Shown here piece by piece: positions 14,627 to 14,814 of a stretch of DNA of 14,814 nt. Within the stretch, counting starts at the first letter, position 1; the number at the start of each line of letters is the position of its first letter. The notes beneath the pieces were generated by a model. The model searched no databases. It saw nothing but the letters and a program-made list of their open reading frames with translations, and was not told the DNA's origin. A program made the position numbers and the translations under genes. The stretch comes from an uncultured Oscillospiraceae bacterium. GTDB lineage: Bacteria; Bacillota; Clostridia; Oscillospirales; Oscillospiraceae. The DNA lies in the NCBI GenBank assembly GCA_910588495.1, contig CAJUPU010000046.1:1-14814 (forward strand), in the 5' to 3' direction.

Positions 14627-14662
14627 ATGCCTGAAAAACACAGCGGGCGGGGCCTGACCTGA
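14627..14662 (+). CDS. Possible 11-codon leader peptide before amtB
   Basis: A short frame encodes MPEKHSGRGLT. GGGAGAGG lies just before its ATG at a short spacing. It sits between the leader terminator and the amtB ribosome binding site. No runs of a regulatory codon are present, and such a frame could occur by chance. Confidence 0.2.
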   Translation: MPEKHSGRGLT

Positions 14663-14681
14663 TCTTGGGGGAGGAATTGCA

Positions 14682-14814
14682 ATGGATATGTCAGTATGGT
14701 ATCTGGTGGGCGCCATTTTGGTGTTCTTCATGCAGTGCGGGTTTGCCGCTGTGGAGGCGGGCTTCACCCGGGCCAAGAACGCGGGGAACATCATCATGAA
14801 AAACCTGATGGACT
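14682..14814 (+). CDS. amtB: Ammonium transporter, N-terminal part (cut by window end)
   Basis: The 44 visible codons read MDMSVWYLVGAILVFFMQ, then CGFAAVEAGFTRAKNAGNII and MKNLMD. This is the first transmembrane helix and the conserved FxEAGFxRAKNxxNIxMKN signature of the Amt/MEP/Rh family, which moves ammonium across the cytoplasmic membrane. ATG 14682 has GGGGGAGG about 8 nt upstream. The gene has its own promoter and attenuated leader, and continues beyond the window. Position after glnA-gltBD supports a role in nitrogen scavenging; a PII (glnK) gene often follows amtB, but that cannot be seen here. Confidence 0.95.
   Translation, partial: MDMSVWYLVGAILVFFMQCGFAAVEAGFTRAKNAGNIIMKNLMD

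Overview
The window looks like chromosomal DNA of a GC-rich gut Firmicute, most likely in the Oscillospiraceae / Flavonifractor-Oscillibacter group. This placement is inferred from three things: strong codon bias to G/C, near-consensus sigma-A promoters (TTGACN-17-TATANT), and protein families typical of clostridia (ArdA-like and LPD28 element proteins, GSI-alpha glutamine synthetase, an ANTAR regulator beside glnA). It cannot be fixed to a species from the sequence alone.

Left part (1-4283): a tRNA-Ala(CGC) with its own terminator is followed by a short + strand cluster of mobile-element cargo. The cluster holds two ArdA-like antirestriction proteins with overlapping stop and start codons, an LPD28-type protein, a truncated hypothetical gene, and a small XRE-type helix-turn-helix protein whose reading frame starts inside the truncated gene. 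No integrase, relaxase or att duplication is visible, so this reads as a decayed remnant of an integrative element. A perfect 23-bp dyad terminator closes it.

Middle and right part (4284-14814): this is a nitrogen-assimilation locus. glmS (glucosamine-6-phosphate synthase) lies on the - strand. Divergent from it are glnA (glutamine synthetase), an ANTAR-domain RNA-binding antiterminator with a degenerate receiver, gltB and gltD (both subunits of glutamate synthase), and the 5' end of amtB (ammonium transporter). Ammonium uptake, GS, GOGAT and one glutamine-consuming amidotransferase are therefore adjacent.

The most interesting signal is in the leaders. Upstream of glnA, gltB and amtB I find the same arrangement: a small hairpin with a hexanucleotide loop carrying A at position 1 and G at position 4 (the signature recognised by ANTAR proteins), whose 3' strand is also the start of a terminator-like hairpin. 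glnA and amtB also have nearly identical promoters. The simplest reading is a local antitermination circuit in which the ANTAR protein encoded between glnA and gltB controls the three transcription steps around it. The RNA structures were folded by hand and need computational and experimental confirmation.
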